Shown piece after piece: positions 1-6,767 of a stretch of 10,555 nucleotides of DNA. The notes under the pieces are model-generated. The model was not told where the DNA came from and did no database searches. It worked only from the letters and a program-made list of their open reading frames with translations. Position numbers and translations under genes: made by a program. The stretch covers positions 1-10,555 of the forward strand of contig JAGQRC010000062.1 of the NCBI GenBank assembly GCA_020425835.1, read 5' to 3'. The first letter of the stretch is position 1. Every line of letters starts with the position of its first letter. The stretch comes from Planctomycetota bacterium. GTDB lineage: Bacteria; Planctomycetota; UBA8108; UBA1146; JAJFFE01.

Positions 1-977
1 CGCGCGAACCCGTAACTCTCGATCGGCTCACCACGGCCCGATCGAACTCTCGCCTCTGGAGTCCACTGCACGCGATCGGGCTGAGCGTGAACGGCTGAGC
101 AATCCAGGGGGAGGAACACGTGACGAGTCTCACGATCGGCGACCCAGACCTCGTTCTCGATGCCGCCCATCGCCACCGCGGTGTCGACCGTCTCCGGATA
201 GGTCGTGAGATTGGGGGCGCGCTCCGACGAGCGATACCACCGGCCACTCCCGTAGCGACGGTAGATCTCTCCCCGCAGGTGAGTGACCTCCGGCCCGTGG
301 ACGCGGAGGACGACATCGTCGGACTGCTGGAGGTTTCGAAGGGAACCGAGTCGGAAACTCTCCCCCGAGAACCCCGCCCGAGGACCATTGCGATAGCCGG
401 ACCAGGGAGCGAGACGATCGTGGAGCCGCGGCAACACCGCCGCGAACATCACCGCGAGCCCGGCCGAGAGGACGACGCCCACCGAGCCCAGGACGATCCA
501 GCGCGGACCGTAGGTGCGCCACGATGGGCGACCCCGATCCCCGAGCCGGATGGCGACCAACCCGAGCGTGACGTAGATGGCGAGCAGCGAGCCGAACGGC
601 GCGTCGTTGCGTTCGGTGCCGCACGCGAGAATGGATGCCAATCCGATCCCCACCGTCGCCGCCGGCCCCCCGAGTGGCTGCCGCAACAGGAGACGACTGG
701 CGGCGACGACGATCGCGCTCACCGCGAGCGCCGCGAAGAACGGATGCAGATCCCCGGTGTCGGTGGCTCCGAACATCGCCGCCGACACGGCCGATGTGAT
801 GACCGAGGCCGCGGCGAGCTGAGGAAGGCGTTCCCAGCGCCATCGCCCACCGATCCAGGACGCACAGAGCGCGGTCGCGGCGAGCAACAACCCCATCGTC
901 CGGAGCTGGGTCACCTGACCGAACAACACAGCGGCCCCGACGAGCGCGAACCCGATGGACAAGGAGGTCGGGGTCAG
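1..977 (-). CDS. TgpA/DUF3488-type transglutaminase-like membrane protein (3' end outside window)
   Basis: Third gene of the MoxR operon, open for 325 codons to the window edge. The visible part is the N-terminal half of a TgpA-like protein. There are about six or seven hydrophobic segments in residues 7-182 (clear ones near 7-20, 76-97, 128-144 and 159-182). An extracytoplasmic stretch follows with the family pattern GSLRNLQQSDDVVLRV (residues 211-226), then HLRGEIYRRYGSGRWYR (233-249). In known relatives a transglutaminase core with Cys-His-Asp comes next; here it would lie beyond base 1. There is no ATG or GTG at the expected start. A CTG at 977 overlaps the DUF58 stop as CTGA and has GGAGG seven bases upstream; a TTG at 962 is the alternative. 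Family role: membrane-anchored, periplasm-facing transglutaminase or protease fold, commonly encoded with MoxR and DUF58. The exact substrate is unknown. Family call firm, start uncertain. Confidence 0.85.
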   Translation of the reverse strand, partial: MTPTSLSIGFALVGAAVLFGQVTQLRTMGLLLAATALCASWIGGRWRWERLPQLAAASVITSAVSAAMFGATDTGDLHPFFAALAVSAIVVAASRLLLRQPLGGPAATVGIGLASILACGTERNDAPFGSLLAIYVTLGLVAIRLGDRGRPSWRTYGPRWIVLGSVGVVLSAGLAVMFAAVLPRLHDRLAPWSGYRNGPRAGFSGESFRLGSLRNLQQSDDVVLRVHGPEVTHLRGEIYRRYGSGRWYRSSERAPNLTTYPETVDTAVAMGGIENEVWVADRETRHVFLPLDCSAVHAQPDRVQWTPEARVRSGRGEPIESYGFA

Positions 978-2323
978 AGGTGCACCTCCCCTCCGCGGAG
1001 AATCACCGCCGGATCGATGACCACGCGGTCTGCCGAGATCGAGTCGTCGTGCCCCCCCGCGACGGTGACGGCCCGGCAAGTGATACCCCTCGCCCCGACA
1101 CCATCGACCATCGCGCGCTGCCGGTCTCCCCAGGAGATCGAGACCAACACCACGCAGGACAGCCGATCGAGATAGGGAGCGAGTCGCTCGAGGATGCGGT
1201 CCGTCGACTCGAGCTCGATCACGGGTCGCGCCTCGATGCGCGCGCGCCACAACGCACGTCGTCGCCCCCGTCCCTCGGGTACCGGGCGACGCAGCTCGAC
1301 GGTCGAGAGGTGATCGATCGCCTGCTCCAAGTGCCCGAGCCCGCGACCCAGCGTCAACGGATGGATCTCGCCATCCGTCACCAGGACATCGATCAGCGCC
1401 TCACCCCGAGTGAGCCGCGCGACCACTCCGGCGGTCAACGAGACCGCCGCCTCGAGCTGTCGCTCGTCGAGTCGCGTCGACTCCGTATCGAGGATCACCC
1501 CGACGCGCGAGAAGTACTCCTGTTGGTACTCGCGCACGACGGGCACTCCGACCCTCGCCCAGCTGCGCGAATGCAGATCGCGGATCCGGTCGCCTCGTCG
1601 ATAGGGACGGAGCCCGAGGAGCTCCACCGACTCACCGGTCTTCGAGGCCAACGCGACGCCGCCGCGCTGGTAGCTGTGCACGGCGGGCAGCTGGAGCGAG
1701 ACGATGTTCTCCAATGAAGGCACGACATGGAACGGAGCGCCGACCCCTTCGACGCCGCGTCCGGTCGTCAGGCCCAGTGGACAGACGGGCGCGGCTCGAA
1801 AGGCATCGAGCTCGTGCAGGCCTCGTTGACGGAAGCGAACACCGATCCGAATGGTCCTTCGCTCTCCGGCGCGCAACTCCGGAACCGCCGGGCGAGGGGT
1901 GGTCCAACGACCGTCCCAGGGCAGCAGCGGACCTTCGATGCGGACGTTCAAGTAGTCGCGATCCGAGTCGTTGATCAGCGTCAACTCGATCTCCGCGGTC
2001 CGATGGACCGCCACGCGATCCGGGCCTCGGACCTCCATTCGGACTCCCCGCATGGGGAAGAACAGCCGCAGTCCGTACCCGACGACGAGCGGCGCGAACA
2101 GCGCGCACCACAGCAAGTGATTGTTCGAGTTGTTCAGGTCGAGCCCTGCGAATCCTGCAACCAGAGCGAAAACGAACGTCGCTCGGCCTTCGTCGGTCAG
2201 CGCGAAATAGAGGTGGGCGATCGGCCGACCGACCGAGCCGGCCCAAGTTCGTCGAAGGCGATCGCGACCGGACCGCGTCGTCGGGATGAAGATGTGATTG
2301 AGCCGGGCGAGATTGAAACTCAC
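974..2323 (-). CDS. DUF58 domain-containing membrane protein
   Basis: A 449-residue protein starting at GTG 2323, which overlaps the MoxR stop as GTGA. Two hydrophobic segments (about 47-60 and 70-88) flank the NNSNNHLLW motif typical of DUF58 proteins, so the N-terminus is membrane-anchored. A beta-rich region follows (about 95-200) with paired immunoglobulin-like strands. The DUF58 signature is at 235-269: LLGLRPYRRGDRIRDLHSRS, then WARVGVPVVREYQQE. A vWA-like remainder with VGVILDTES (274-282) closes the protein. DUF58 proteins are encoded beside MoxR ATPases in many bacteria and are thought to act with them in assembling or activating envelope or metal-dependent targets; the molecular job is not settled. 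The C-terminal residues 345-449 are less conserved in appearance. Length and architecture look intact. Confidence 0.93.
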   Translation of the reverse strand: MSFNLARLNHIFIPTTRSGRDRLRRTWAGSVGRPIAHLYFALTDEGRATFVFALVAGFAGLDLNNSNNHLLWCALFAPLVVGYGLRLFFPMRGVRMEVRGPDRVAVHRTAEIELTLINDSDRDYLNVRIEGPLLPWDGRWTTPRPAVPELRAGERRTIRIGVRFRQRGLHELDAFRAAPVCPLGLTTGRGVEGVGAPFHVVPSLENIVSLQLPAVHSYQRGGVALASKTGESVELLGLRPYRRGDRIRDLHSRSWARVGVPVVREYQQEYFSRVGVILDTESTRLDERQLEAAVSLTAGVVARLTRGEALIDVLVTDGEIHPLTLGRGLGHLEQAIDHLSTVELRRPVPEGRGRRRALWRARIEARPVIELESTDRILERLAPYLDRLSCVVLVSISWGDRQRAMVDGVGARGITCRAVTVAGGHDDSISADRVVIDPAVILRGGEVHL

Positions 2324-3414
2324 AGCGGCACGTCCACCTCCGAGAGGATCTCGCGCAGGATCACGTCGCCCTGGACACCCCCGTAGCGCGCGTCGGTCCG
2401 GAGCACGATGCGATGCGCGAGCGCGGGCACGACGATCTGTTGGACGTCATCCGGGACGACGTAGTCGCGACCCGCCAGAAACGCGAACGCCTGCGCTGCC
2501 CGGAAGGCCGCGAGCGCGCCCCGCGTGCTGACCCCCAGTTCGAGCTGGGGATGGTGCCGCGTCGCGTCGACGACCCGGAGGAGATAGCGACCGATCTGAT
2601 CGTCGACGATCACTCCCCGCACGAGCTCCTGCAGCGCCCTTAGCTCCTCCGGTTCGGCAAATGCCTCGAGCGTATCCAAGGGATCGGCGGCCGCCCGGCC
2701 GAACAGGATCGACAACTCGGTCTCCGGATCCGGGTAGCCGAGACCGAAGCGCAACAGGAACCGGTCGAGCTGCGCCTCCGGGAGCGGGTACGTCCCCTGG
2801 AAGTCGACCGGATTCTGCGTCGCGAGCACGAAGAACGGACGAGGCAACTCGCGCGTGACTCCCTCGACGGTCACCTGCGCTTCGTTCATCGCTTCGAGCA
2901 GGGCGGACTGGGTCCGCGGGGAAGCGCGATTGATCTCATCCGCGAGGAGGACGTTCGCGAAGATCGGCCCGGGCTGGAACGAGAACGAGCCATCACGGGG
3001 GTCGAGGATCTGCGAGCCGAGGATGTCCGCGGGTAGGAGGTCGGGCGTGAACTGGACCCGTGCGAACTCCGCGCGGAAGGATCGAGCGAGTGCCTTCGCC
3101 AGTGTCGTCTTCCCGACCCCGGGGACGTCCTCGAGGAGCACGTGTCCGTCGGCGAGAAACCCCACCAGGAGAAGATCGATCGACTCCGACTTGCCGAGGA
3201 TCACGGCGCCCAGCGAGCGACGCAGTTGGGCGACGAGCTCGGTCGCCGCGTCGATGTCGATGGACTCCCGCCGTCGAGATTCCGCTGATGCGTCCACGTA
3301 CGGGCCTTTCGGTAACGACTCGCGCGAACTCGATCCCTGGAACCGGTCGCCCGCTCCGGGCGAAGCGCTCACGCGGACGAGTCGGGTCGACCTCGATGAA
3401 CTCATGGCGGGCAC
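2320..3414 (-). CDS. MoxR-family AAA+ ATPase
   Basis: First gene of the MoxR-DUF58-TgpA operon. The 364-residue frame contains a complete MoxR AAA+ core: Walker A EDVPGVGKTT (95-104, Lys102), Walker B VLLADEIN (155-162, Asp159-Glu160), sensor-1 region ATQNPVDFQGTYPLPEAQLD (198-217) and the Arg218-Phe219 that follows. The small AAA lid domain fills the C-terminal third, including STRGALAAFRAAQAFAFLAG. MoxR ATPases are cytoplasmic hexameric chaperone-like enzymes that act with vWA or DUF58 partners encoded next door. The first possible start is GTG 3414. ATG 3405 is three codons in, and GTG 3297, preceded by GAAAGG, would remove a Ser/Arg-rich 39-residue leader not needed for the fold. The leader looks unlike the family, so the true start may be internal. 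Identity is very secure, start moderate. Confidence 0.95.
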   Translation of the reverse strand: MPAMSSSRSTRLVRVSASPGAGDRFQGSSSRESLPKGPYVDASAESRRRESIDIDAATELVAQLRRSLGAVILGKSESIDLLLVGFLADGHVLLEDVPGVGKTTLAKALARSFRAEFARVQFTPDLLPADILGSQILDPRDGSFSFQPGPIFANVLLADEINRASPRTQSALLEAMNEAQVTVEGVTRELPRPFFVLATQNPVDFQGTYPLPEAQLDRFLLRFGLGYPDPETELSILFGRAAADPLDTLEAFAEPEELRALQELVRGVIVDDQIGRYLLRVVDATRHHPQLELGVSTRGALAAFRAAQAFAFLAGRDYVVPDDVQQIVVPALAHRIVLRTDARYGGVQGDVILREILSEVDVPL

Positions 3415-3634
3415 GCCCCCGGCGTTCCCCCGGGCGGCGCCCTATCGTAACGTGCTGGCGGATCGAGGCCCACCCGCGCGCCGTCTGGGAATCGAACGAT
3501 GCGTTGCCGACCGCACCACCTCGAACCTCGACGTCGTCGGAGAGGTCGCGTTGCGCGCGATCACGCGAACGACGCGCCACCCCGACCGCGGACTTCGAGG
3601 TCGCCGCGATCGGAGCGCGGCCGCACGGATGGGT
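3415..3634 (-). promoter_or_regulatory. Intergenic gap holding the likely promoter of the MoxR operon
   Basis: These 220 bases separate the permease stop from the MoxR gene. No credible gene is seen; the frames crossing it are arginine-rich shadows. On the minus strand a TACGAT (3444-3449) resembles a -10 box and lies about 30 bases upstream of the possible MoxR starts, but no convincing -35 box sits at the usual distance. The MoxR promoter is placed here mainly because the gap is the only sizeable one upstream of the operon. The hairpin at 3582-3613 is listed separately. Confidence 0.25.
3582..3613 (-). terminator. GC-rich hairpin after the MFS permease gene, possible terminator
   Basis: Read on the minus strand, CCGATCGCGG and CCGCGGTCGG are separated by 12 bases. 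They can form a 10-base-pair stem in RNA with one U-G wobble. The hairpin begins about 21 bases after the permease stop. On the plus strand the same position would be a C-A mismatch, so the structure favours the minus-strand transcript. No T-run follows, so it is not a standard intrinsic terminator. It may terminate weakly, protect the 3' end, or be chance in GC-rich DNA. Confidence 0.3.
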
Positions 3635-5326
3635 TCAAGGCTCGCGGGTCGCCGGTCGAGATCGGCCGGGGTAGAAGACGAGCAGCGCCACGAGACAGGC
3701 CACGCTCGCCCACATCGGAACCGAGAACAAGCGCGTGTAGTCGGTGATCTCGCCCCCGAGGAGTTCGTCACGCACCTTCGCCCACTCGGCGACCTTCCCC
3801 GCGATCATCGATCCGACGATGATCCCGATCCCGACGATCACCAGATTGAACAGACTCTGCGCGCTCGCCCGCACGTCGGGCGTCGTCTCCTCGTCGACCA
3901 CCATGAACGCGACGAAGATGAAGCAGCCGAAGCAGAACCCGTGGAGCCCGACTCCGATCATCAACAGCACCACCGAAGGGATCCCGGTCGCGTCGGACAG
4001 CGGCGCATGGTAGGCGAAGATCGCCATGCGTGCGGCATAGGCGACGATGCCGGTCGCCAACAGCGTCTTTCGGCTGAGCTTCTTCGCGACGAACGGGATT
4101 CCCGCGAGCACGAGGATCTCCACCGCCTGACCGATCGTCATCAGACCGATCCCGCCGACGCCGAAGATGTCGTTGACGCGCGTGGCGAACGTCGATTGGA
4201 ACTGTCCGAGGAACGGGGCGGTGTGCACGAAGTAGAACTGGTGGATGCAGCTGATCGGGACGGCGAGGAGGAACAGCGTGAGGAGCGGTTGACGCTTCAC
4301 CTCCCCGAGCGCCTCGAACGTCGCGTTGCCCGCCTCTTCGCGCGCGGGGGGCGTCCGAGGCAGGAAGAAGCAGAAGAGCCCCATGACCAGCCCGAGGATC
4401 GCGCTCAGCCGAAAGGCGTCCTGCATTCCGCGGGCGTGCTCCGCCTCTCTCGGTCCCGCCAACACCGCCGTCGCGAACGGCGGGTCCGCACTCAGACCGT
4501 CGACGATCGACTGACGCTCCTCGTCGGACAGGTCGCTCGCGGAGGCCCGCTCGAGCGCCCGACGCAGCCGCTCGGCACCGTCTTCCTTCGCGATCGACTC
4601 GTAGAGCGGGCTGACCGTGACGACCTCCCTCGCCGGTATCTCGACGTTCCGCGGTCCCTCCTCGGCCTCGCTCCCACCATCGACCTCGAGCCGTAGCGGG
4701 TCGCCCTCGCTCACGATGCGTCCGACGACCTCGCGTCCCTCGGTCAGCGTGATCCTCGAGAAGGTCAGCAGTCGGTCGCGCTCCTTCGCATCGAGCACGC
4801 GCTCCTCCGCCACGCGTCGCGTCGCCTCCTCGGGTGTAAGGGTGTACTCGTGCGCGAGCCAGTTCCCGATCCCGAAACCCACCGCGATCCATCCCACCGT
4901 GCCCCAGACCCGGACCCAACCGAAGTGACGGTCTCTGTCGGGAAGGTGGTGGAACGCGAGGGAGTTGGTCAGCGCGAGCGTCGGCGAATAGATCAGGGAG
5001 TAGGCGAGGGAGAACACCAGGAAGGACCAGTAGCCCTCGAGGGTCGCCAGCTGCCAGACGAGGAGCGCTCCGATCAGATGGCTGATGCCGAGGAACACTT
5101 CGGTCCGGAAGTACCGATCGGCGATCTGACCCGCGATGAACGGCGCGACGATCGCTCCCACCGCTCCGACCGCGAACAGGGTCCCGATCTGCGCCGGATC
5201 GAAGCCGCGATACCCGCTGAGGAACGACCAGAGCAGGGGAAGCCAAGCTCCCCAGATCGCGTACTGGAGGAACATCATCAACGACAATCGACCGTACAGT
5301 CCGACCGTCAGGCGCCCCGTCGTCAT
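3635..5326 (-). CDS. MFS permease, nucleoside:H+ symporter-like, with large TM5-TM6 insert
   Basis: A 563-residue inner-membrane transporter. It starts at ATG 5326 with GAGG five bases upstream; the frame extends further upstream only as a shadow over the preceding gene. The N-half carries RLSLMMFLQYAIWGAWLPL (TM1, from residue 13), AVGAIVAPFIAGQIADRYF (TM2), FLGISHLIGALLVWQLA (TM3), a TM4 ending LALTNSLAFH, and GWVRVWGTVGWIAVGFGIG (TM5, 136-154). The RVWGTVGWI pattern and the GQIADRYF loop fit the Nuc_H_symport branch of MFS. TM6 is FRLSAILGLVMGLFCFFLP (305-323), and six further helices follow to residue 552. Between TM5 and TM6 lies a charged, non-membrane stretch of about 140 residues (roughly 160-300), predicted to face the periplasm. 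It lies 40 bases after a Gfo/Idh/MocA gene on the same strand, probably in one operon, which suggests uptake of a sugar, polyol or nucleoside that the enzyme oxidises. The substrate is not readable. Confidence 0.9.
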   Translation of the reverse strand: MTTGRLTVGLYGRLSLMMFLQYAIWGAWLPLLWSFLSGYRGFDPAQIGTLFAVGAVGAIVAPFIAGQIADRYFRTEVFLGISHLIGALLVWQLATLEGYWSFLVFSLAYSLIYSPTLALTNSLAFHHLPDRDRHFGWVRVWGTVGWIAVGFGIGNWLAHEYTLTPEEATRRVAEERVLDAKERDRLLTFSRITLTEGREVVGRIVSEGDPLRLEVDGGSEAEEGPRNVEIPAREVVTVSPLYESIAKEDGAERLRRALERASASDLSDEERQSIVDGLSADPPFATAVLAGPREAEHARGMQDAFRLSAILGLVMGLFCFFLPRTPPAREEAGNATFEALGEVKRQPLLTLFLLAVPISCIHQFYFVHTAPFLGQFQSTFATRVNDIFGVGGIGLMTIGQAVEILVLAGIPFVAKKLSRKTLLATGIVAYAARMAIFAYHAPLSDATGIPSVVLLMIGVGLHGFCFGCFIFVAFMVVDEETTPDVRASAQSLFNLVIVGIGIIVGSMIAGKVAEWAKVRDELLGGEITDYTRLFSVPMWASVACLVALLVFYPGRSRPATREP

Positions 5327-5366
5327 GCCCACCTCGATTCCCCTTCTCCCGGATGCCGAGCGGAAA

Positions 5367-6563
5367 TCAGCTCGGCTCCTCCCCACTCGCATCGACCCGA
5401 CGGGCATCCACCCACCGTGCATCCACCCAAAGAGCTCCGCCCCGAGCGCTCGCTCGGGCGCGGTCGATGAAATGGACCCCGCGCGCTCCGTCGCCGACGT
5501 CGGGAAAGTCGAACTTCGCGCCCGCATCCGCGCCCCCGCCCGCGCGGATCGCACGCTTCACGCCGTCGTAGAGATTCGCGAACGCCTCGATGAACCCCTC
5601 GGGATGACCGGGAGGGACCCGCGTCGCGCGCCGCGCTTCCTCGCCGAAAGAGTCGTGGCCTCGCCTCAACACCTGATCCGGGCCTTCCGCGGACGACCAC
5701 AGCAGTCGGTTGGGCTCCTCCTGCTGCCACTCGAGCGACCCTCGCGTCCCCCACACTCGAAGTCGAAGGTCGTTCTCCCGCCCCACGCAAACCTGGGACA
5801 CGGTCAGCACCCCGCGCGCGCCGCTCGTGAAACGCAGCAGGATCTGACCATCGTCATCGACCCGGCGACCCTCGACGAACGTCGTCAGATCGGCGCACAA
5901 CGACTCGAGCTGCAGCCCGGTGACGTAGCGCAACAGATGCTCCGCGTGGGATCCGATGTCCCCGATCGCGCCGCCCCCCGACCGGTCGGGATCGGTCCGC
6001 CAGCTCGCCTGCTTCTGCCCCTCGCGCTCCAGCGGAGTCGCGAGCCAACCCTGATGGTACTCGACGATGACCTTGCGGATCTCACCGAGCTCGCCGGCGA
6101 GCACGCGCCGACGAGCCTCCTTCACCAACGGATACCCCGAGTAGTTGTAGGTCACCGCGAACAGCGCGTCGCGCCCCCTCGCGAGCGCGAGGAGATCGTG
6201 CGCATCGGACAACGACGAGGTCAGCGGCTTGTCACACACGACCGGGATCCCCGCCTCGATGAACGCCCGTGCGATATCGTGGTGCCGATCGTTCGGCGTC
6301 ACGATCGTCACGAAGTCGATGCAATCCCCCGGCGCGCGATCCCGCTCCCCGTCGACCATCGCCACCCACGTCGGGTAATTTCGATCGTCGTCCAGACCGA
6401 GATCCGCACCCGAGGCGCGGGCTCTCTCCGGAGTCGACGACAGCGCACCGGCGACGAAGACGACGTCGCCGTCGAGTGCGGCCGCCCAGCGATGGACCGC
6501 GCCGATGAAGGCGTCGCGTCCCCCCCCGACCATGCCCATACGCAGCTTCCGGTGTGAGACCAT
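5367..6563 (-). CDS. Cytoplasmic Gfo/Idh/MocA-family NAD(P)-dependent oxidoreductase
   Basis: A 398-residue enzyme. ATG 6563 is chosen because GGGAGG lies six bases upstream and the Rossmann fold begins at once; the open frame upstream is non-coding. The nucleotide-binding segment is [17 protein letters not shown] (9-25), followed by [12 protein letters not shown] (37-48). The active-site lysine motif is CDKPLT (110-115, Lys112), and the second catalytic pair lies in [10 protein letters not shown] (201-210, Asp202 and His206). No signal peptide is present, so it acts in the cytoplasm. The family oxidises or reduces sugars, inositols and related polyols with NAD(P). The [13 protein letters not shown] start and GALSS motif mark a recognisable subfamily whose substrate is generally not established. 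The conserved fold ends near ALWVDA; a repeat-derived tail follows ([15 protein letters not shown], then GEEPS). The MFS permease follows after 40 bases. Confidence 0.94.
   Translation of the reverse strand: MVSHRKLRMGMVGGGRDAFIGAVHRWAAALDGDVVFVAGALSSTPERARASGADLGLDDDRNYPTWVAMVDGERDRAPGDCIDFVTIVTPNDRHHDIARAFIEAGIPVVCDKPLTSSLSDAHDLLALARGRDALFAVTYNYSGYPLVKEARRRVLAGELGEIRKVIVEYHQGWLATPLEREGQKQASWRTDPDRSGGGAIGDIGSHAEHLLRYVTGLQLESLCADLTTFVEGRRVDDDGQILLRFTSGARGVLTVSQVCVGRENDLRLRVWGTRGSLEWQQEEPNRLLWSSAEGPDQVLRRGHDSFGEEARRATRVPPGHPEGFIEAFANLYDGVKRAIRAGGGADAGAKFDFPDVGDGARGVHFIDRARASARGGALWVDARWVDARRVDASGEEPS
5389..5433 (-). repeat. Three 15-base tandem units at the 3' end of the oxidoreductase gene
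   Basis: On the plus strand three consecutive 15-base units start at 5389, 5404 and 5419. The last two share GCATCCACCCA exactly, and the first is the diverged copy beginning GCATCGACCC. On the coding minus strand they are in frame and give [10 protein letters not shown] and RVDAS. The period is a multiple of three, so copy-number change would not break the frame. The likely origin is replication slippage of the natural C-terminal WVDA codons. Confidence 0.75.
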
Positions 6564-6767
6564 CGCGAACCTCCCGGGTCGCCGAGCCCGTTCTCGGCGG
6601 AGTCTGAGGGAGAGGCTCGGCGCCGACAAGCGTCTTTGTGCGACGAGGTCCCCGATGACGGGTCCTCCGCTCGACGGATGGTCGACGGCGCGGTTCGAGG
6701 TCTGGCATCGAGCCCGTCGGATCGCGTACCTTTGGGGTTCCCACGGAAACGGGAACGGGGCCCCTCC
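6564..6767. promoter_or_regulatory. Divergent intergenic region between the two oxidoreductase genes
   Basis: These 204 bases must hold the start signals for both transcription units. For the leftward gene, TTGTCG (6624-6629, minus strand) and CAGACT (6601-6606) are 17 bases apart, a weak sigma-70-like match about 35-40 bases before ATG 6563. For the rightward gene no convincing promoter was found. An inverted repeat GTTCCC/GGGAAC (6737-6742 and 6751-6756, 8-base loop) ends 11 bases before ATG 6768 and could be an operator half-site pair or a leader hairpin. TCGACGG occurs twice, 11 bases apart (6671 and 6682). No small gene is seen. Confidence 0.4.

Noticed and set aside
130..843. Minus-strand frame of 237 codons overlapping the TgpA-like gene
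   Set aside because: It is the same strand but a different frame from the TgpA-like protein, and its translation is Arg/Gly-rich with no membrane segments.
120..1717. Plus-strand frames at 120-1175 and 980-1717
   Set aside because: Both lie antisense to the TgpA-like and DUF58 genes, are rich in Arg, Asp and Pro, and show no domain. The minus-strand frames explain the same bases with clear family motifs.
2855..4696. A 613-codon open frame on the plus strand across the MoxR/permease boundary
   Set aside because: It is antisense to two well-supported genes and crosses their intergenic gap. Its translation is dominated by Arg, Asp, Glu and Pro with no recognisable domain, as expected for shadow frames in GC-rich DNA.
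3768..5246. Minus-strand frame of 492 codons inside the permease gene
   Set aside because: It is a frame-shifted reading of the permease with extreme Arg content and no hydrophobic helices.
5136..6557. Plus-strand frame of 473 codons antisense to the cytoplasmic oxidoreductase
   Set aside because: It is a mirror of strong codon bias. The opposite strand has complete Rossmann and lysine motifs and a good ribosome-binding site.
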